NCBI GenBank assembly: GCA_944325625.1
Contig: CALVAP010000003.1
Location: 24,784 to 88,783, forward strand
DNA: 64,000 nt
DNA from: Candidatus Gastranaerophilales bacterium
GTDB taxonomy: Bacteria > Cyanobacteriota > Vampirovibrionia > Gastranaerophilales > Gastranaerophilaceae
Direction of reading: 5' to 3'
Shown: positions 8,814-16,860 of the stretch, one piece after another
Position numbering within the stretch: the first letter of the stretch is position 1
How the letters are laid out: each line of letters opens with the position of its first letter
The notes under the pieces: model-generated
Databases searched by the model: none
What the model saw: the letters and a program-made list of their open reading frames with translations, nothing else
What the model was told of the DNA's origin: nothing
Made by a program: the position numbers and the translations under genes

Positions 8814-9137
8814 ATGGGATACGCAGTAGCAACAGTAAGAATGATGTATTTAAACGCACAGCGTTTAGATTTGGAGTACAAAATCCAACTGATTTCAGAT
8901 GCAAAAATGCAACTGAGTCGGACGGTTACAGACCTTATGAATGCCGGGACGGATTTAGAATCTGATTCACCTATAGTTAAAAAGCTTGAACAAAGAAAAG
9001 AACGACTTTATCTTTTAGAGAAAAAACTTGATATGCAGTTGGAGCAATACAAAACAAGATTAAAAGCTATAGAAGTAGAACAGCAGTCCTGCGACCAAAT
9101 GTTAGAAAAGAACCTGCAACGTTCATTCCGATACTAG
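8814..9137 (+). CDS. Minimal member of the helical-ends family
   Basis: 107 residues, predicted coiled coil. The N-terminus (ARMMYL-type helix with LEYKIQLISDAKMQLS) corresponds in pattern to the N-terminal helix of the proteins at 5123 and 6422. The C-terminus (LDMQLEQYKTRLKAIEVEQQ, then EKNLQRSFRY) corresponds to their LKQLDTEQ...EKNIEKTFNTF end. It therefore looks like the same protein without the 200-residue central insert. The ribosome site GGTGGAAAG precedes the ATG. A strong terminator follows at 9173. Function unknown; a small subunit, cap or chaperone of the larger paralogues is conceivable. Confidence 0.65.
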   Translation: MGYAVATVRMMYLNAQRLDLEYKIQLISDAKMQLSRTVTDLMNAGTDLESDSPIVKKLEQRKERLYLLEKKLDMQLEQYKTRLKAIEVEQQSCDQMLEKNLQRSFRY

Positions 9138-9172
9138 GCTTTAAAAACAACTTTTTAATAAAAATAATTGAC

Positions 9173-9204
9173 AAAGAAGTTACTCAAAAGAGTAACTTCT
9201 TTTT
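9173..9204 (+). terminator. Rho-independent terminator of the helical-ends operon
   Basis: Perfect stem AAAGAAGTTACTC / GAGTAACTTCTTT with an AAAA loop, running into a T run. Confidence 0.9.
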
Positions 9205-9273
9205 AGTATAAAGGGCAATTCAATATAACGATAACAGGTCATATATTGAAAGAAAGCAAATCGGGAGAAAAAA

Positions 9274-10089
9274 ATGAAATATCTAATATTCACAATCGCA
9301 ATACTTATACTTAGTGCAAATGCCACATTAAGTTACACATTAACAACCTATAATCCGCCAATGGAAGTAACAAAAAGCGGCTATATGTCATATCCCAAAA
9401 TTTCGCAAATTGAAAACATCTTATTCAACAAAACATATGAAAATGAAGATATCGAAGAAAGGCTAAAAAGACTTGAAAAAAAAACCTGTTCAAGAATATA
9501 TTCCGGCTCAGATTTATCATGGCGAGTAGATAATATAATGGCGAACATGGATCAAGGACTTTTGTACAATATTCCAACAAAAGAACTTTCCAATATAGAA
9601 AAAAAGATACTGGGAAAAAGCTATACAAAAGATAAACTGGACAACAGACTGGCAAGACTTGAATATCAAATGCTGGGTGCAGCACAAAGCGGAAAACCTG
9701 ATGAGCGTTATCAAACAATACTAAGTGCCTCAAATCACTATACAAATATGGGACTAAATAACAATCCATTTGGAAATACAACGATAGCAACAACCCAAAA
9801 CAGCGGAGGATTTAAAGGAATGTTGCAAAACGTATTTGGTTCAATGTTTAACAGCGGATATGTAACAACAGGCTACACTCCGCCAATAGCACCATACGGA
9901 TATACGCAACCATATGGATTTAATCCCGGCTACACTCCATATGGAAGAACATTCAATCATTACTCCCCTTACGGATATGATTTGGGTTACGGAAACGGTG
10001 GAATAACCCGCTCAATAAGGACACGAACAGGATATTACAACTCATACAGAACAGGGAATTCAGGATGTGGAGTAAGAATACTGGATTAA
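9274..10089 (+). CDS. Secreted protein with RLxRLE repeats and Tyr/Gly-rich tail
   Basis: 271 residues. A signal peptide covers roughly residues 1-22 (MKYLIFTIAILILSANATLS). Two copies of a repeat follow: IENILFNKTYENEDIEERLKR and, about 70 residues later, IEKKILGKSYTKDKLDNRLAR, each leading into a LE motif. The C-terminal third is rich in Tyr, Gly, Pro and Asn and low-complexity. The repeat resembles one found in secreted proteins of Cyanobacteria and Melainabacteria, with no function known to me. It is monocistronic between two intergenic regions, with GGGAG before its ATG. Likely an envelope or extracellular protein. Confidence 0.75.
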   Translation: MKYLIFTIAILILSANATLSYTLTTYNPPMEVTKSGYMSYPKISQIENILFNKTYENEDIEERLKRLEKKTCSRIYSGSDLSWRVDNIMANMDQGLLYNIPTKELSNIEKKILGKSYTKDKLDNRLARLEYQMLGAAQSGKPDERYQTILSASNHYTNMGLNNNPFGNTTIATTQNSGGFKGMLQNVFGSMFNSGYVTTGYTPPIAPYGYTQPYGFNPGYTPYGRTFNHYSPYGYDLGYGNGGITRSIRTRTGYYNSYRTGNSGCGVRILD

Positions 10090-10122
10090 AAATAATTAAA
10101 TTATTCATGATATAATACTTTT

Positions 10123-10575
10123 ATGGGCAAAAAGATTATATCAACGAACCGCAAGGCATTTCATGACTTTCATATTTTTGACAAATATGAAGCAGGACTT
10201 GTGCTTTGCGGAACAGAGATAAAATCAATACGAAAAGGGGCAATTAACTTAAAAGACAGCTTCATAAAAATAGAAAAAGGTGAAGCCTGGCTATATAACT
10301 GTCATATAAGCCCATACGAGCAGGGCAACCGTTATAACCACGAAGCCGAAAGAACTCGCAAACTACTTCTAAATAAAAAAGAAATTCTAAAAATGCTCGG
10401 AAAAATAAAAAAAGAAGGCTATTCAATCGTTCCACTGGAGCTCTTTTTACAAAACGGATGGGCAAAACTTGAAATTGCGTTGGCAAAAGGTAAAAAACTG
10501 CACGATAAACGTGATGCTATTAAAGAAAAAGCACTCAAACGTGATATACAAAGAGTTTCAAAAATTAAAGGATAA
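10123..10575 (+). CDS. smpB: SsrA-binding protein SmpB
   Basis: 150 residues, the normal length. SmpB binds tmRNA and brings it to stalled ribosomes for trans-translation. Diagnostic segments are NRKAFHDFHIFDKYEAGL, LCGTEIKSIRKGAINLKDSF, HISPYEQGNRYNHEAERTRKLL and the basic C-terminal tail with KKLHDKRDAIKEK, which folds against the ribosome decoding centre. A -10-like TATAAT lies at about 10112, 11 bases before the ATG, so the leader is very short or the true promoter lies further upstream. No tmRNA gene was seen nearby. Confidence 0.97.
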   Translation: MGKKIISTNRKAFHDFHIFDKYEAGLVLCGTEIKSIRKGAINLKDSFIKIEKGEAWLYNCHISPYEQGNRYNHEAERTRKLLLNKKEILKMLGKIKKEGYSIVPLELFLQNGWAKLEIALAKGKKLHDKRDAIKEKALKRDIQRVSKIKG

Positions 10576-10666
10576 TAAAAAATATTAACATATATTAAGT
10601 ATTGGAAAAGCACTCTTTTGGAAGTATAATTTTTAATATATCACCTGTCTGACAGAGGAATAAGCA

Positions 10667-12631
10667 ATTATAAATTTTATAAAACACAAACATATAATAG
10701 GAATAATGCTGGGTTTAAGTATGCTATTGCAGGGAATTAGCCCCGCTTATGCAGCATGGAAATTCAAATCGAAGAAAAAAACGCCGGTACAAACCGAAAC
10801 CCCCGCTGTCTTTGAAGAACCAGAGCTTATACCAACAGACAAGGAAAAAGAGCAAAGCGAACAGCTAAAAAATGACCCCAACGCTATTTATATCAAAGAT
10901 ATACAGTTTGAAGGCAACAAGCTTATCAAAAGCTCTGATATGGCTAAAATGATGAAGTTACAAGCCGGAGATGTATATAGCCGAGATATGGTACAACAAA
11001 GCCTAAAAGAGCTTTATAAAATGGGATACTTCACGGAGAAAATTAAAGCTCTGCCGGTAAAAGTTGATGAACACAACGTAATATTAAAAATTACAGTAGA
11101 AGAAAATATGCCAATAACAGGCTTCACAATAGAAGGTAACGAAGTCCTAAGTGTTGGAGATATTTCAGCTGCAATTGCGGATTTGAAAGGTCAACCGCAA
11201 AATATGGTTATGATAAACCAAGCAATAACAAATATCGAAGAACTATACGCATCAAAAGGTTATATACTGGCAAGAGTAACAGCTGTATATGATGACCCTG
11301 ACGGGGTAATCAACTTTGAAATAGAAGAAGGACACATAAACTCAATAGCGATAGAAGGGAATAAAAAAACAAAGGATTTTGTAATAGAACGGAATATTCT
11401 TTCAAAACCCGGCGAAGTATACAATGAAAATCAAATAAAAGCAGATTTAACTCGATTATACGGAACACAAGCATTCAAGGACGTAACAAGAAGCATCCAA
11501 AAGACAAATTCCGACTCAGACTTATACGATGTAACAATAAATGTGGAAGAGCAAAGAACAGGAACCCTCTCAGTAGGTGGTGGTGTAGATACAGCAACCG
11601 GTCTATTTGCAACATTAGGTTTTGCTGAAAACAACTTCCGCGGACTGGGGCAAAGAGTATCATTAAACGTAATGACCGGTACAGGAATTATGCTTAATGA
11701 CCAGTCAATGCTCAACAGGGCAAACATCCAGTCTGAATTAAGCTTTTATGAGCCGAGGTTAAAAGGTTCTGAAAATTCATTACTTTCAAAAGTCTTTTAC
11801 AGAGACTTTGCAAGTTATCAAGTTCCACTGGCAATAGAACGCAGGTACGGATGGGAAAACACACTATCAAGACCACTTAATGCAACCAAAACTTTACGTG
11901 GACAGATTAGCCTTGGAATTGAGAATATAAATGTGCGAGAAGGAGATGAAGCACAGGTTAGAGACCTTTTTTCAAAGCACAATATTCCAATATCCGAGCG
12001 GGCAAAACAGCTTGAGGGCGGATTGTTCATAGGAATCGCGCCAAGCCTGATATATGATACACGAGATACAATAATTAACCCTCGAAACGGTGTATTAGCC
12101 TCTATTCGTTTTGACCAAAATGTTGGGATAGATGAGATTAGCAACACACACGGAAAACTTACCGCAAGCATTAAAAAATATTTTCCTGTAATGAAAAAGT
12201 CCAGCTTCTCAATAATGGGACGAGCCGGCGGAAAGTTATACGGCGATATGCCTGAAGTAATGGCATACAGACTAGGCGGACCTTATACAATTAGAGGTTT
12301 TAGGATGAGTGATGTTGGTACTGGTGACGGATTTATGATGGCATCGGCAGAACTATTAACCCCCTTATTATTCTTAGATAGAATAGAAAAAGTTAAATTC
12401 TTGGATAACATAAGACTTGCCTTCTTTGCTGATGCAGGTAAAATCTTTGATCATTCAATCAGTGACAGAATGTACAACCGTCCGGGAGAAGCCATATCTG
12501 TTGGGGTAGGTCTGAGGGTATTTATTCCGGGGGTTGGACCTCTTAGCATAGATTGGGGTTATCCGCTTACAAACGTTGGAGATGGAAATCGACGCGGAGC
12601 ATTTACATTTGGAGTTGGCGAGTTCTACTAA
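10667..12631 (+). CDS. bamA: Omp85/BamA-family outer-membrane protein assembly factor (possible ATT start)
   Basis: About 640-655 residues. Three POTRA domains (roughly 50-125, 125-205 and 205-285 of the ATG-started protein) are followed by a 16-strand-type barrel with the RGF loop-6 motif (YTIRGFRM) and a C-terminal aromatic residue. It inserts barrel proteins into the outer membrane, so the cell is diderm. Three POTRAs is the cyanobacterial arrangement. The only in-frame ATG (10706) would give a signal peptide with no basic n-region and an AGGAA just 2 bases away. The frame is open back to a TAA at 10661. GAGGAA at 10655-10660 is ideally placed for ATT at 10667 (or ATA at 10670), which adds a basic n-region (INFIKHKH). 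I give the extended start; the conventional start is 10706. tsaE overlaps its stop. Confidence 0.85.
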   Translation: MINFIKHKHIIGIMLGLSMLLQGISPAYAAWKFKSKKKTPVQTETPAVFEEPELIPTDKEKEQSEQLKNDPNAIYIKDIQFEGNKLIKSSDMAKMMKLQAGDVYSRDMVQQSLKELYKMGYFTEKIKALPVKVDEHNVILKITVEENMPITGFTIEGNEVLSVGDISAAIADLKGQPQNMVMINQAITNIEELYASKGYILARVTAVYDDPDGVINFEIEEGHINSIAIEGNKKTKDFVIERNILSKPGEVYNENQIKADLTRLYGTQAFKDVTRSIQKTNSDSDLYDVTINVEEQRTGTLSVGGGVDTATGLFATLGFAENNFRGLGQRVSLNVMTGTGIMLNDQSMLNRANIQSELSFYEPRLKGSENSLLSKVFYRDFASYQVPLAIERRYGWENTLSRPLNATKTLRGQISLGIENINVREGDEAQVRDLFSKHNIPISERAKQLEGGLFIGIAPSLIYDTRDTIINPRNGVLASIRFDQNVGIDEISNTHGKLTASIKKYFPVMKKSSFSIMGRAGGKLYGDMPEVMAYRLGGPYTIRGFRMSDVGTGDGFMMASAELLTPLLFLDRIEKVKFLDNIRLAFFADAGKIFDHSISDRMYNRPGEAISVGVGLRVFIPGVGPLSIDWGYPLTNVGDGNRRGAFTFGVGEFY

Positions 12632-13092
12632 TGAAAACATTTATTTGTAAAAACTTAGATGAAACAGATACCCTCGCAAAAAAGTTCTCAAAACTTGTTG
12701 AAACTGAGGGGTGTTTTGTATGTATGTTTGGCGACATTGGTGCGGGCAAAACAGCTTTTGTAAAACGAGTTGCAAAACATCTTGGAGTAAAAGAAAAAGT
12801 AACAAGTCCAAGCTTTGTAATCCTTAATGAGTACCACGACGGAATACTTCCGATTTACCATTTTGACCTTTACCGCTTAGAAAATGAAGGTGTAAAAACA
12901 ATTCTCGATGAACTGGAGGAATACTCAAAACCCGGGTATTTAACTTTTGCAGAGTGGGCAGAATTTTCTCAGGGAGAAATTCCTTTAGATAGAATGGAAA
13001 TTAAAATTGACTATATAGCAGAAACTGAACGAAAATTCACCTTTAGCGCTTACGGCGATAAAGCTGTAAAAATATTGGAGGAATTAAATTAA
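12631..13092 (+). CDS. tsaE: tRNA threonylcarbamoyladenosine biosynthesis ATPase TsaE
   Basis: 153 residues when started at the ATG that overlaps the bamA stop (TAATG); a frame open further upstream is not needed. P-loop GDIGAGKT at residues 34-41, then the family signatures TSPSFVILNEY, YHFDLYRL and the FAEWAE segment. TsaE supplies the ATPase of the TsaBDE complex that makes t6A37 in ANN-decoding tRNAs. tsaB follows directly, consistent with a shared operon. tsaC and tsaD are not in the window. Confidence 0.95.
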   Translation: MKTFICKNLDETDTLAKKFSKLVETEGCFVCMFGDIGAGKTAFVKRVAKHLGVKEKVTSPSFVILNEYHDGILPIYHFDLYRLENEGVKTILDELEEYSKPGYLTFAEWAEFSQGEIPLDRMEIKIDYIAETERKFTFSAYGDKAVKILEELN

Positions 13093-13764
13093 ATGTATTT
13101 TTTAACTTTTGATACCTCACTGGACAAAACATATATAACACTTTTTCAAGATAAAAATTGTCTAAAAGCAGACATAATTGAAAATCACGACGATAAATAC
13201 CATTCAGCCTTTTTAGTACAAAACCTTGTAAATTTATTGAAGTCAAATAATTTGACAATGAAAGATATTGAAGCAATTGGGGTAAATATCGGTCCAGGAA
13301 GCTTCACAGGGATAAGGGCTTGTTTAACAATCGCAAGGGTCATAGCACAACAATTGGAAATTCCGCTTATTGGAATTCCGTCATTGGAAATACTTGCAAG
13401 ACTAAATCAATCCGAGTTAAACACAACAGTAATTATGGATGCAAGAAAAGGAATGTGCTATTTTGCCCAATACGACAAAAATGGAAATTGTACAAAAGAA
13501 CCTACTCTTGAAGTTGTTGATAATTTAAGTTTAGATATACATACAAACAAAATTATAACCGACGCGGCTATGCATAATAGCTTAAAGGAAAGAAATATTG
13601 AATCAATATGCTATACTGATATTAATGCGAACTTAGGAAAAATTCTGGGACAGCTGACATATGAAAAACTAAAACAAAACACCACTAACCACTGGGCAGA
13701 AGCAAAACCACTATATTTACAAAAGCCATCCATAACAATTTCAAAAAAGAACACATTACAATAA
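13093..13764 (+). CDS. tsaB: tRNA threonylcarbamoyladenosine biosynthesis protein TsaB
   Basis: 223 residues, starting directly after the tsaE stop. The N-terminal ASKHA-fold region shows ILxFDTS-like FLTFDTSLDKTYI, and the family signature GVNIGPGSFTGIRACLTIARVIAQ. TsaB is the inactive Gcp-like partner that scaffolds TsaD and TsaE. An overlapping or adjacent tsaE-tsaB pair is typical. GGAGG just before the ATG is a strong ribosome site located in the tsaE 3' end. Confidence 0.95.
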   Translation: MYFLTFDTSLDKTYITLFQDKNCLKADIIENHDDKYHSAFLVQNLVNLLKSNNLTMKDIEAIGVNIGPGSFTGIRACLTIARVIAQQLEIPLIGIPSLEILARLNQSELNTTVIMDARKGMCYFAQYDKNGNCTKEPTLEVVDNLSLDIHTNKIITDAAMHNSLKERNIESICYTDINANLGKILGQLTYEKLKQNTTNHWAEAKPLYLQKPSITISKKNTLQ

Positions 13765-13779
13765 CAAAGAAGAGGAAAA

Positions 13780-14646
13780 ATGCCGAACGACACACTAAAC
13801 TGGTCAAAATGGTTGTTGGAAGCCAGATTTTCATATATGACTGAAGAACAAAAGCAACAGTCTATTAGATGGCTGCTGAGTGTTCGAAACGCCGTTTTGC
13901 ACAATGCCGGTATTAAGCCTTCAAACACCATAATTGATATCGGAACAGGAACAGGCTTGCTGGGTTTTGGAGCATTAGATTTTATAGATAATACAGGAAA
14001 AGTAATTTTTTCAGACTACGCAAAAGACTGCCTTGACACCTGTAAACAAGTAGCTGAAAAACTCAATACCGATAAGAAAATTGAGTTTCTTCTTTCCGAC
14101 TGTTTGAACATAAAACTTGGTGCCAATACTGTTGATAGAGCACTAATGCGTTCTGTACTGGTTCACATATTAGATAAGGAAAGAGCAATATCTGAGATAT
14201 ACAGAATACTAAAACCTGAGGGAATATTTTCCGCATTTGAGCCTGTAATTCGTTCAAATACGAGATGCGCTGAACTTGTTAACCCCGAGGATTTAACGGA
14301 CTATACGGAGTTTAAACAAGCAGAAGATGAGTGTATGGACTCTATGGATAACCCTCTAACAAATTTTGACGAAAACACAATCAAAGAACTACTAAACAAG
14401 ACCGGTTTTAGCGATGGAATAATAGACAAACAAATAGTTGAAACGAAATACGAAGTAAAAAAAGGCATGGTAAAAAGCTGGCTAACGACACCGCCAAGTC
14501 CCGGAACAAAAACAATGAAAGAAAAATTCTTAATGTACTTTGAAGAACCCAAAATAGACAGATACATAGAAGAACTACAAAAAGCACTTGAGAACAGATC
14601 TGTTACAATCAAATCAAATGTTTTGTATATAAAAGCAAAAAAATAG
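13780..14646 (+). CDS. Class I SAM-dependent methyltransferase
   Basis: 288 residues. The SAM-binding motif I is IIDIGTGTGLLGFGALDF (near residue 49), followed by an acidic motif II region (VIFSDYAKDCLD), and SDCLNIKLGANTVDRALMRSVLVHI as the motif IV/post-motif region. The pattern is of UbiE/arsenite-methyltransferase-like enzymes; the substrate cannot be told. A 15-base gap and a GAAGAGGAAAAA ribosome site link it to tsaB, so it probably belongs to the tsaE-tsaB operon. Confidence 0.85.
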   Translation: MPNDTLNWSKWLLEARFSYMTEEQKQQSIRWLLSVRNAVLHNAGIKPSNTIIDIGTGTGLLGFGALDFIDNTGKVIFSDYAKDCLDTCKQVAEKLNTDKKIEFLLSDCLNIKLGANTVDRALMRSVLVHILDKERAISEIYRILKPEGIFSAFEPVIRSNTRCAELVNPEDLTDYTEFKQAEDECMDSMDNPLTNFDENTIKELLNKTGFSDGIIDKQIVETKYEVKKGMVKSWLTTPPSPGTKTMKEKFLMYFEEPKIDRYIEELQKALENRSVTIKSNVLYIKAKK

Positions 14647-14683
14647 TTTGACTTTTCCCATAGATTAATTAAATAACAACCAG

Positions 14684-14717
14684 AAAGACCTCATCTAAAT
14701 AGATGTAGCAGGTCTTT
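14684..14717. promoter_or_regulatory. Nested hairpin upstream of fliJ
   Basis: Stem AAAGACCT (14684-14691) / AGGTCTTT (14710-14717) with an inner stem CATCT / AGATG. There is no T run, so it is a poor terminator. It lies 50 bases before the flagellar cluster and could be an RNA control element or transcription boundary. Confidence 0.35.
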
Positions 14718-14768
14718 GAAGGTTAGTCCATAATAAGGAAGTATAGGTTTTGAATATTTTGGTAAATT

Positions 14769-15263
14769 ATGCCCTTTAAGTACCGGCTTCAAAAAGTAGT
14801 TGAATTTAGAATAAGGAAGAAAGAAGAACAACTACAAGTAGTTATAAAAGCACAAGCAGAAGTAAATAGGATAGAAGGGCTGATTGAACAGAATAAACAA
14901 ACAATAGCAAAAACACGAAAAGACATGCGAACAGCAGACCCAATGATGTATGAAAGTTATGACAATTTTCTTCATCACCTCTACGAGATAGCAGAACAAC
15001 TGGAAGCACAAAAACAAGAAGCATTGGCAAAACTTGAATACGAAAAAAAAGTACTTGTAGAAAGAGAAAAAGATGTCAAAATCCTTGAAAAGCACAAGGA
15101 AAAAATGAAAGAAGCCTATCTGGCAGAAGAAAAAGCAGCAGAACTAAAACGTTTATCCGAAGTTGCAGTACAAAAACATTTTCAAAAAACGAAAACAAAA
15201 GAAGAAGACGACGCCCAAGAAGCACTAAAAAGCAAAGAAGGACAAATAACTGATGAATATTAG
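14769..15263 (+). CDS. fliJ: Flagellar export chaperone FliJ
   Basis: 164 residues, nearly all coiled coil. The N-terminus FKYRLQKVVEFRIRKKEEQ matches the FliJ pattern (F-x-Y-x-LQ-x-V-L-x-x-R). The C-terminal half has LEKHKEKMKEAYLAEEKAAE...LSEVAVQKHF, also typical. FliJ is the stalk of the flagellar export ATPase FliI and helps cycle export chaperones. fliI is not in the window. It overlaps the next gene by 11 bases, and the three-gene order FliJ, FliK-like, hook protein supports the assignment despite the low specificity of coiled coils. Confidence 0.75.
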   Translation: MPFKYRLQKVVEFRIRKKEEQLQVVIKAQAEVNRIEGLIEQNKQTIAKTRKDMRTADPMMYESYDNFLHHLYEIAEQLEAQKQEALAKLEYEKKVLVEREKDVKILEKHKEKMKEAYLAEEKAAELKRLSEVAVQKHFQKTKTKEEDDAQEALKSKEGQITDEY

Positions 15264-15963
15264 CTCAGCAACAACAACAGAAAAAATAAATGAAACTAAC
15301 ACCTCAATATCAAATTCACAAACTGAAAAAGACGAAAAACAATCTTTCAGCGAAGAATACAAGCTATTATTGGCGCAAAACGGTATAAATTTGGGCATAA
15401 CCGATCAAAATCTTCTTGCATCAATTATGAATACTCCAAAATCGGAAAAAAGTAATTTTTTAAGTTATGCAAACAGTCTTAGCTCAATTCACTCATCATT
15501 CAACTATGATACACTGACAATATCAAAAGATGATGCATTGTTCTTTAATTCGTTGGTGGAAAAAACGGACTACATAGTGAACGAAAAGAAAGACGGAACA
15601 AGTTTTCAAACAAGCCTGCTTAAAGTAATAAACGATACCGAAACTCAAGACACAAAGCAAACAGAAGTATCAAAAGCACTGATGAACTTAATTGAAAGTG
15701 CCTACAAAACTCAAAAACCGACCAGAATAGACTTTGATAATAATATTTCCGTAATATTGAGGATAAATAAAGACGGGAAAGTATCAGCAGAATTTATCCC
15801 ATCAGACAAAGCCGTAGAACAATACCTAAGAAACAACATAGGCTACCTAAAAGAGCGACTGGAAGACCAAAACATAGACTACGGAGATATAATGTATAAA
15901 CCATACAAAGATAACAGCAAAAAGCAACGCAATAACCAAAACGGAGGTCAAAATAATGAATGA
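15253..15963 (+). CDS. FliK-like hook-length control protein
   Basis: 236 residues. The N-terminal two-thirds is polar, low in aromatic residues and probably disordered, like the FliK ruler. The C-terminal region (about 150-220: RIDFDNNISVILRINKDGK through EQYLRNNIGYLKERLEDQNIDYGDI) matches the pattern of the FliK C-terminal substrate-switch domain. Position between fliJ and a hook/rod gene, with overlaps on both sides (11 and 8 bases), is the strongest support. The protein is shorter than typical FliK (about 350-450 residues). Confidence 0.6.
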   Translation: MNISSATTTEKINETNTSISNSQTEKDEKQSFSEEYKLLLAQNGINLGITDQNLLASIMNTPKSEKSNFLSYANSLSSIHSSFNYDTLTISKDDALFFNSLVEKTDYIVNEKKDGTSFQTSLLKVINDTETQDTKQTEVSKALMNLIESAYKTQKPTRIDFDNNISVILRINKDGKVSAEFIPSDKAVEQYLRNNIGYLKERLEDQNIDYGDIMYKPYKDNSKKQRNNQNGGQNNE

Positions 15964-16789
15964 TGCTTTTATAAGCTCACTAAATGCACAAAAATCGACA
16001 AACGCTTGGATTGACGCCCTAACACAAAATATGGCAAACATGTACACACCCGGCTATCGTGAAAGTGCAATAACATTCAAAAATTTTCTAAGCGGCACAA
16101 TCGCCGATAGTTATATGAAAAACACAGGACAAGGAAAATCAATCCCGGGAACTAGCAGTGAAAACGTATTTCTTGAAGGAGACGGATACTTTATGCTGCG
16201 CAGAGATGACGGAAAAGTCGTCTATTCAAGATTGGGAGAATTTCGTTTTGACTCCGAAGGCATATACAAAAATGCCTCAGGTGCGGAAGTTCAAGGTTTT
16301 ATCCTAAACGATAAAGGTGAAATTATGCAAGGAGCAAAACCCGCATCCGCAAATATATACGAAGATACAGCGCTTGAAGGTGGAGCAATAAACGTCCCAA
16401 CCACAAATATAAAAATGTGGATTGACCCCAATAATGGAAAATACTTAGGTAAGTATGAAGAGTTTGAAATTAAAGACGACGGAATTATTTATGGCAAATC
16501 AGACTCAGGCAAGACAATCGTTCCTCTCTACAAAATTGCAGTAATGAATTTTCACAACCCTGAAGGACTTTTTGAGGTAAAAGAAGGCGAATTCGTAGAG
16601 ACAGAAGATTCCGGAAAAGCGGTATTTGGTCGAGCTGAGGTCAGAGGTGGATTAATTGAACAATCAAACGTTGACTTAAAAGCAAACATATCATACTTCC
16701 AACAAGCTAAAGTCCAAATCGATATGGCTAGCAAAATTATTTCAACTAACAAACAGCTTCTAGAGCAAGCTTTAGGTTTGCTAAGCTAA
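15956..16789 (+). CDS. Flagellar hook/basal-body rod protein (FlgE/FlgF/FlgG family)
   Basis: 277 residues. The N-terminal rod motif is present (LNAQKSTNAWIDALTQNMANMYTPGYRES), then the FlgE/F/G core (VFLEGDGYFMLRRDDGKVVYSRLGEFRFDSEG) and the C-terminal helix (EQSNVDLKANISYFQQAKVQIDMASKIIST). Length fits a FlgF/FlgG-type rod protein more than a full hook protein, so FlgF, FlgG or a short FlgE are all possible. It is exported through the flagellar type III system. It is the last gene of the fliJ cluster, with AACGGAGG before the ATG, and is followed by a strong terminator. Confidence 0.85.
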   Translation: MNDAFISSLNAQKSTNAWIDALTQNMANMYTPGYRESAITFKNFLSGTIADSYMKNTGQGKSIPGTSSENVFLEGDGYFMLRRDDGKVVYSRLGEFRFDSEGIYKNASGAEVQGFILNDKGEIMQGAKPASANIYEDTALEGGAINVPTTNIKMWIDPNNGKYLGKYEEFEIKDDGIIYGKSDSGKTIVPLYKIAVMNFHNPEGLFEVKEGEFVETEDSGKAVFGRAEVRGGLIEQSNVDLKANISYFQQAKVQIDMASKIISTNKQLLEQALGLLS

Positions 16790-16815
16790 TTTTTCACATA
16801 CCCTGATTTAAGAGT

Positions 16816-16844
16816 AAGTCCTGCAATTGCAGGACTTTATTTTT
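16816..16844 (+). terminator. Terminator after the flagellar cluster
   Basis: Perfect stem AAGTCCTGCAATTGCAGGACTT followed by TTATTTTT. Convergent with the DAHP synthase gene, which ends at 16861. Confidence 0.85.
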
Positions 16845-16860
16845 GAAACTTTTATATAAT

